A stretch of 64,000 bases of DNA, from contig JAJZPF010000012.1 in assembly GCA_021811315.1 (NCBI GenBank), positions 1 to 64,000 on the forward strand, given 5' to 3'. Both the position numbers and the translations under genes were made by a program. This document shows positions 59,248 to 64,000 of the stretch, piece after piece (within the stretch, counting starts at the first letter, position 1; the number at the start of each line of letters is the position of its first letter). The DNA comes from a bacterium (GTDB lineage: Bacteria > Elusimicrobiota > Elusimicrobia > Elusimicrobiales > UBA9959). The notes beneath the pieces are model-generated. The model was not told the DNA's origin and searched no databases. It saw only the letters and a program-made list of their open reading frames with translations.

Positions 59248-60093
59248 CTACCTTTTAATAAAAGTACCTTTGCGGTATTCTTCGAAAGCTTTTTTCAGCT
59301 CGGACTCGGTATTCATCACTATCGGGCCGCGCCAGGCCACCGGCTCGTTGAGCGGCTTGCCGGCAATCAGCATGAAGCGCAGTCCCTCTTTGGAGGCGGA
59401 GCAGGCGATGGTTTCCCCTTCCTCCAGCACCGCAAGCTGGCCCGGGCCGACCTCCTGCGTCTTTTTCTTGTCGAACCAGCCCTTTCCCTCGAAGACGCAG
59501 CAGAGCACATTGTCTTCCGGGCGGACCTTGAGCGAGAACTCGGCGCCGGGCTCGGCCTGCACGTCGAAGAACCAGGGGTTTATCACTATGTCCTGCGCCG
59601 GGCCGCTAACCCCGCCGTACTCGCCGCAGATAATTTTAATTTTAAAGCCTTCGCCCTTGAACTCGGCCATATCCTCTGCTTTTATATCCCGGTAGCGCGG
59701 GCGGCACATTTTTTCTTTCTTCGGCAGGTTGGCCCAGAGCTGGAAGCCGCGCATGTTCCCGTCATAAGCCTTCGGCATTTCCTGGTGGACTATGCCGGAG
59801 CCGGCGGTCATCCACTGCACCTGGCCGCTCTTTATCGTCCCGGAGTTGCCGAGCGAATCGCCGTGCGCCACCACGCCTTCTATCATATAGGTGATGGTCT
59901 CGATGCCGCGGTGCGGGTGCCAGGGGAAGCCGGCGATATAATCCGCCGGGTCCTTTGAGCCGAAATTATCCAGCAGGAGGAAAGGGTCGGTGAGGGCGGT
60001 ATCGCCGAAACCGAAGATGCGCCTGAGCTTTACGCCGGCGCCCTCCATCACCATCATGCCTTCCACGATCTTTTTAATTTTTCTTTCTTTCAT
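59248..60093 (-). CDS. Pirin-family protein
   Basis: The 281-residue bicupin has the pirin metal site WHPHRGIETITYMIEG and MTAGSGIVHQEMPKAYDG, and a second cupin with VLEEGETIACSASKEGLRFMLIAGKPLNEPV. Bacterial pirins include quercetin dioxygenases and regulators of pyruvate metabolism. The role here is open. It overlaps the preceding amylase frame by 20 nt. Confidence 0.9.
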   Translation of the reverse strand: MKERKIKKIVEGMMVMEGAGVKLRRIFGFGDTALTDPFLLLDNFGSKDPADYIAGFPWHPHRGIETITYMIEGVVAHGDSLGNSGTIKSGQVQWMTAGSGIVHQEMPKAYDGNMRGFQLWANLPKKEKMCRPRYRDIKAEDMAEFKGEGFKIKIICGEYGGVSGPAQDIVINPWFFDVQAEPGAEFSLKVRPEDNVLCCVFEGKGWFDKKKTQEVGPGQLAVLEEGETIACSASKEGLRFMLIAGKPLNEPVAWRGPIVMNTESELKKAFEEYRKGTFIKR

Positions 60094-61630
60094 AGTTCAT
60101 TTCCGCGGTTTTCCAGGGGCTGCCCTTTATTTTACCATTAACGAAAACCCTAAGCCCGTGGGCGGGAACTTCCGTTTCCAGTACGCCGCCTTTCACTTTA
60201 AGCCTTGAGCCGGTATAAAGTTCGCGCCAGTTTCCGTCAGGCAGGCCTGAAGCCTTGAGCTGCGCGGTTTTTTCGTCCTTGTTCAGGAAAACCGCGGCGG
60301 TCTCTCCGCCGTAATCGCGGCGGAAAGCGTACTGGTTCGGCGAGGCCAGCAGCCGCGTCTGGGCGCCCCGCCGCAGCGGAAGCGCCGAGCGCCTTATTGC
60401 GTTGAGCTTTTGGAGATGGGCGTAGACCGGGTCCGACTTTGCTTTTTCAATGCCCCCGGCGCCGAGCATTCTGCGGTTATCCGGGTCCTCTCCGCCCGGC
60501 ATTCTTATCTCTGTACCGTAAAAGATGCAGGGGATGCCGCGCGCGGTAAAATAAAAATTAAGCGCGTCGAAATACCGCTCCGCCGGAGCCGCTTCGCCGG
60601 TTCCGCCGCTGAAGCGCGGTTTGTCGTGATTGTCCAGGTAGGTCACCAGGTAGCTGGCGTCTTTATATTCGCCATCGTGTCTCAGTATCTCGTCGGCCTT
60701 TGAATAATCCCCGCCCTTGAAGACCTTCTCCATCGGCCCCCAGCCGCCCATGGAGGACAGCGGCATGTCCAGCACGCTCATCGCGCTGTTCATCGGGTCG
60801 CCCGGCGACAGTTTAGTGTAGGAGGACAGCGTTTTAAAATCATCATTGGTCCAGGCTTCCCCGAACATGAAGAAATCTTTTTTACCTTTATGCATCGCCG
60901 CGGCGAAATCCCGCCAGAAGTCGTTCTTCATCCAGACCAGCGTGTCCACGCGGAAAGCGTCCACGCCCATATCCCGGTATTTTCCGTAAATAGCGGTAAA
61001 CCACTTAAGAACTTCCGGATTTTCGTCGTTAAAATCAAGCAGGTCGGCCAGCACCGGCCCTTTGTGAGTGAACCAGTTCTTGTCGTCGGCGAAGTAGTCG
61101 TATTCGCGCCCGAGCCCGCGCACTTTGCCGCGGTCGGCGTACCACTTTACGGACGGATGCGTGTCGCCGCCGTGGCCGTGGTTGAGCACGATGTCCTGGA
61201 TAAGCTTCATGCCCTTGCCGTGCACCGCTTTTATCAGGTCCGGATAGGCAGCGCCTTTGGATTCAAGGTGCGGGTCTATCCTCGAAAAATCCCAGGCCCA
61301 GTAGCCGTGGTAACCCGCCGCGTCGTAGGTCTGCGAGCTGTTGACGTAGCGGCCGGGCGGCTGCATCACCGGCGGGGTTATCCAAAGCGCGGTAAAGCCC
61401 ATGGCCTTTATATGGTCCAGATTATCGATAAGGCCGCGGAAATCCCCGCCCTGGTAGTAGCGCAGATTGCCGGGAACGTATTCGTCCCCGTAAATATTAT
61501 TATTTGCCGGGTCTCCGTCCGCGAAACGGTCCGTTACCGCCAGGTATATCGTTTCGTCCCTGAAATCCGCCGCCGGAGCGAAAGGCGGGCAGGCGAGGAA
61601 AAAAGAGAGAAGGAGCGCGGTCTTGAACAT
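60074..61630 (-). CDS. Secreted GH13 alpha-amylase
   Basis: From ATG 61630 (MFKTALLLSFFLACPPFAPAADF) the product has 518 residues with a signal peptide. GH13 regions are LIQDIVLNHGHG, AFRVDTLVWMK, FMFGEAWT and YLDNHDKPRF, with the invariant Asp and Glu residues in place. No carbohydrate-binding module follows. It probably breaks down starch or glycogen outside the cytoplasm. A Met at 61660 is an alternative start. Confidence 0.88.
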   Translation of the reverse strand: MFKTALLLSFFLACPPFAPAADFRDETIYLAVTDRFADGDPANNNIYGDEYVPGNLRYYQGGDFRGLIDNLDHIKAMGFTALWITPPVMQPPGRYVNSSQTYDAAGYHGYWAWDFSRIDPHLESKGAAYPDLIKAVHGKGMKLIQDIVLNHGHGGDTHPSVKWYADRGKVRGLGREYDYFADDKNWFTHKGPVLADLLDFNDENPEVLKWFTAIYGKYRDMGVDAFRVDTLVWMKNDFWRDFAAAMHKGKKDFFMFGEAWTNDDFKTLSSYTKLSPGDPMNSAMSVLDMPLSSMGGWGPMEKVFKGGDYSKADEILRHDGEYKDASYLVTYLDNHDKPRFSGGTGEAAPAERYFDALNFYFTARGIPCIFYGTEIRMPGGEDPDNRRMLGAGGIEKAKSDPVYAHLQKLNAIRRSALPLRRGAQTRLLASPNQYAFRRDYGGETAAVFLNKDEKTAQLKASGLPDGNWRELYTGSRLKVKGGVLETEVPAHGLRVFVNGKIKGSPWKTAEMNYERKKN

Positions 61631-61667
61631 AGCAGAGTTTAGTTTAGCAAATGGGGGCATAAGCCGT

Positions 61668-63131
61668 TTACCCGTGCCTTGCCTGCCGGCGGGCGCCGCT
61701 TCCCGTACGGCGGCGCGCTTTAGCTTCGTCACGCCCGGCCAGGGCCGCCGCGGCTTCGGCAGGCTGTTTCAGTACCTCGGCAAGATAGACCGTCAGCAGT
61801 TCCCTCAGGCGCGAGCGGGAGATAGCGTGAGTCTGCCCCGTCCGGGCGTAAAGCCAGTCGCTGAAGGCGAGAAAATTATTAAAAGACGAAGCCCCGGAGC
61901 AGATCAGCGCGGCGGTTTCAGCGAAAACCCCGCTGTTGGAGACAAGGTCCCAGTAGCGCGCGAAACGGCGCAAGCGCTGCATGGTGAAGAAATCAAGGAG
62001 CCCGTTCTGCCTCAGCTCGTAGGGCGGCTCCTGGCTGTAGACCATTTTCCACTCCGCGTCGTGCCGGGCTATGGGCGCGCCGCGCAGGCGCTTAAGTATC
62101 CCCACCTGGATCTCCTGCGGCCCCAGGGCAGCAAGCCTGTCGAAGCCGGCCGCGAAAGAGGCCAGGCCCTCTCCCGGCAGGCCTATGATAAGGTCGGCGT
62201 GCAGGTGGGCGGCGGTTTCCCCCCTAAGGCGGAGCAGGTTCTTCTCCGCCGCGGAGTTGTCCTGCCTGCGCCCGATCCGCTCCGCGACGGACTGGTTGAA
62301 AGTCTGCACGCCCGCCTCGAGCTGCAGCGAGCCGGCCGGGAATTTTTTTACGATAGAATAAAGTTCTTCGGGGAACCGGTCGGGAACCATCTCGAAATGC
62401 AGGAACAGGCCGGGCCGGTAACGCTCAAGGAAAAAATTAAGGACGGCGGCCGCGCGCCCCGTCTCCAGGTTGAAAGTGCGGTCCACGAACTTGAATTTAA
62501 GGGCGCCGCGGGCCAGGAGCTCCTCCCAGGCCGGGAACAGGCGCTCCAGCGGGAAATTCCTTACCGTTTTATCCAGGGAGGAGAGGCAGAATTCGCAGGC
62601 GAAAGGGCAGCCGCGGGACGCTTCGGCGTAGATAACGCGGTGGGAGATATCCTCGTCCGTATAAAGACCATAGGGCGGAGCAAGCAGGGAAAGGTCGGGC
62701 GCGGGAGCGTCTATTACTCTTTCCCCGGGAGCCTGCCCGGAAAGCAAGCCGCCGCACAATCGCGCGAAAGCTATTTCCCCCTCGCCTTTTATGACGAAAT
62801 CGGCGTCCCGGCAGAGCTGCTGCTCCGGGATCTCATGGCTTACCTCCGGCCCTCCAAGAACTATGATCAGCTCAGGGCGGAGCCGCTTAAGCTCGGCCAC
62901 AAGCCCGGCGCTTTCCCGCGCGTTCCAGACGTAAACGCCCAACCCGAGTATCCGCGGCTCCAGGGTAAGAATAGCCTCAGCGGCCTCGGCCGTGCGGATC
63001 CCGATGTTCAATTCAAGTATTTTAGCGCGCGCGGAGAGCCCGCCCAGGTTGGCCATAAGGCAGCGCAGCCCGAAGGAGCAGTGCTCGTACCGGGCGTTAA
63101 AAGTGGCGAGGACTATATCGGCCATGAACAA
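61668..63131 (-). CDS. B12-binding-domain radical SAM protein
   Basis: Residues about 1-130 resemble a cobalamin-binding domain (VLATFNARYEHCSFGLRCLMANLG, VLGGPEVSHE), without the histidine of the DxHxxG motif. The radical SAM core begins YAEASRGCPFACEFCLSSLD, with the CxxxCxxC cluster site, and HADLIIGLPGEGLASF. A helical C-terminal domain of the DUF4080 type follows. Its reaction is unknown. Confidence 0.88.
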   Translation of the reverse strand: MFMADIVLATFNARYEHCSFGLRCLMANLGGLSARAKILELNIGIRTAEAAEAILTLEPRILGLGVYVWNARESAGLVAELKRLRPELIIVLGGPEVSHEIPEQQLCRDADFVIKGEGEIAFARLCGGLLSGQAPGERVIDAPAPDLSLLAPPYGLYTDEDISHRVIYAEASRGCPFACEFCLSSLDKTVRNFPLERLFPAWEELLARGALKFKFVDRTFNLETGRAAAVLNFFLERYRPGLFLHFEMVPDRFPEELYSIVKKFPAGSLQLEAGVQTFNQSVAERIGRRQDNSAAEKNLLRLRGETAAHLHADLIIGLPGEGLASFAAGFDRLAALGPQEIQVGILKRLRGAPIARHDAEWKMVYSQEPPYELRQNGLLDFFTMQRLRRFARYWDLVSNSGVFAETAALICSGASSFNNFLAFSDWLYARTGQTHAISRSRLRELLTVYLAEVLKQPAEAAAALAGRDEAKARRRTGSGARRQARHG

Positions 63132-63162
63132 AGTGTATAAAATCCTGCGCGGAAAAAAATAA

Positions 63163-63187
63163 GGCCGCCCGCTTTATGCGGACGGCC
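63163..63187 (-). terminator. Terminator of the TSCPD gene
   Basis: A 10-bp stem with one mismatch (63163-63172 with 63178-63187) is followed on the minus strand by TTATTTTTTT. Confidence 0.85.
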
Positions 63188-63205
63188 GGAAGAACTCCGC
63201 GCCGG

Positions 63206-63454
63206 CTATTTAGGGCTCTTCTTGATCTTCTTCAGGACTTTAGCGAACTGGTCCGAGCAGGAAGTCGGCCTGTCCCCGCAGGGAATGCCTTTTAATTTCA
63301 GGATGACCTCGTCCACGCTCATCCCTTCCAGCAGCACGGCCATCGCCTGCAGATTTCCGGGGCAACCCCTGATGAACTCCACGTCCCTCAGCCTGCCGCC
63401 CACGATCCTGAACTTAACTTCCTTAGCGCAAACGCCTTTAAGTTTATGTTTCAT
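63206..63454 (-). CDS. TSCPD-domain protein
   Basis: The 82-residue protein matches the small stand-alone TSCPD family: VKFRIVGGRLRDVEFIRGCPGNLQAM, LKGIPCGDRPTSCSDQFAKVL. The TSCxDQ-type cysteine motif is also found in the C-terminus of some B12-dependent ribonucleotide reductases and probably binds metal. It follows the next gene upstream by about 25 nt. Confidence 0.85.
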   Translation of the reverse strand: MKHKLKGVCAKEVKFRIVGGRLRDVEFIRGCPGNLQAMAVLLEGMSVDEVILKLKGIPCGDRPTSCSDQFAKVLKKIKKSPK

Positions 63455-63479
63455 GTTTTAGTCCTGGCAGCCCAAATAC

Positions 63480-64000
63480 CTAATTTCCGCAGTCGCGCGG
63501 GCAGCGGCCGGCCTGGGCCCGTTCGAAAGCGTCGCAGAGCCCGTCGCCGCAGCGGGTCCTCTGCTCCAGATTCTTCCCGCCGGCGCGCGGGCCGAACATC
63601 AGTTTCCCTACCTTGCCGTAAAAGGACGGGACGGGCCTGAGACGGGGAAGGTCGACCGGCGGGTCCGGCTCCAGCTGGGGGACTTTCTTCTCTGCTTTCG
63701 CTGTTTTCGCCGTTTTCGCCGGTTTCGCCGCGGCCTTCACTTCTTTTTCCGGCAGGAGTTTCCCCTCGACCGCCGAGGAGACCGTGCGGCTGCGCAGCCC
63801 CTGCGGATCCTTGCCTTTCAAAAAAGAAAGCCAGGCGTAGAAAGCCCCGAATTCGGACGGGGAACTTTTGAAAGAAGCGCCGTAAACTCCGGAAGAAAGC
63901 GAGGCGAAAGCCATCCTCGCCGCCAGGACGCCCGCCTTGTCGGCCGGGTGCAGGACCGAGAGGCTTTTTCCCGGCCTCTCCCCCCCGGTAACGGCCACGA
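63480..64000 (-). CDS. Protein with C-terminal CGDGxCD cysteine motif, 5' end outside the window
   Basis: Only the C-terminal 173 codons are present. The frame is open to the window edge, so the gene continues beyond 64000. It has a Lys/Ala-rich low-complexity linker (AAAKPAKTAKTAKAEKK) and ends CGDGLCDAFERAQAGRCPRDC, a disulfide-type motif frequent at the ends of secreted bacterial proteins. I recognise no other domain. It is probably exported, but the N-terminus cannot be seen. Confidence 0.65.
   Translation of the reverse strand, partial: VAVTGGERPGKSLSVLHPADKAGVLAARMAFASLSSGVYGASFKSSPSEFGAFYAWLSFLKGKDPQGLRSRTVSSAVEGKLLPEKEVKAAAKPAKTAKTAKAEKKVPQLEPDPPVDLPRLRPVPSFYGKVGKLMFGPRAGGKNLEQRTRCGDGLCDAFERAQAGRCPRDCGN

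Noticed and set aside
1-64000. CRISPR array, prophage, toxin-antitoxin or restriction system
   Set aside because: No direct-repeat/spacer pattern and no genes of these types were seen; all gene clusters are housekeeping, phosphate or carbon metabolism.

Overview
The window looks like chromosomal DNA of a GC-rich, Gram-negative (two-membrane) bacterium with a largely anaerobic, ferredoxin-based metabolism. Supporting genes are a porin, many signal peptides, an Nfn-type transhydrogenase, a 2-oxoacid:ferredoxin oxidoreductase, a polyferredoxin membrane protein and a B12-type radical SAM enzyme. The lineage cannot be fixed from sequence reading alone; Elusimicrobiota or a similar uncultured diderm phylum is a low-confidence guess. 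There is no phage, transposase, CRISPR array or rRNA. Most genes lie on the minus strand.

Layout. 0.36-7 kb: short aconitase, ChaN-like secreted protein, polyferredoxin membrane protein, TPR protein, Ycf46-like AAA ATPase, then a hairpin cluster and tRNA-Arg(CCG). 7-11.3 kb: alaS and an unrecognised secreted protein. 11.3-14.9 kb: an operon of a two-copy zinc-ribbon protein and the two Nfn subunits, the larger of which carries the same zinc-ribbon domain. 15-34 kb: a phosphate and polyphosphate island with porin, pstS, pstCAB, phoU, a DUF47/PiT pair, phoB, phoR, ppk1, a CYTH-type tunnel-fold protein, PPK2, CHAD and SixA, plus two tiny genes of 56 and 57 codons. 34-46 kb: tilS, alpha-amylase, receiver protein, nnrE, Yip1-like protein, sppA, two GGDEF proteins, a GT-C-like membrane protein, tlyA and a DUF2267-like protein, with several large palindromic elements between genes. 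46-49.6 kb: xseB, xseA, rarA, zapA and a coiled-coil gene. 50.5-58.7 kb: an operon of acnA, korA, korB, an aspartase/fumarase-family lyase and a conserved gene of unknown function. 58.8-64 kb: receiver protein, pirin, secreted amylase, B12 radical SAM protein, TSCPD protein and a gene cut by the window edge.

The strongest non-obvious signal is a set of five promoters in the 20-31.4 kb region. Each has four tandem 11-bp repeats of the type YTTTACCCGNN, then exactly 5 nt, then a -10 box. They stand before the porin-pstS pair, pstCAB, ppk1, a 56-codon secreted peptide and a 57-codon membrane peptide followed by PPK2. This is what a PhoB-activated regulon should look like, and it places two undescribed small proteins in the phosphate starvation response.

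Other leads are palindromic elements with a shared 72-nt core, one of which appears to bury the ribosome-binding and start region of a GGDEF gene; the zinc-ribbon/Nfn module; several apparently leaderless promoters; and a candidate 6S-like structured RNA.
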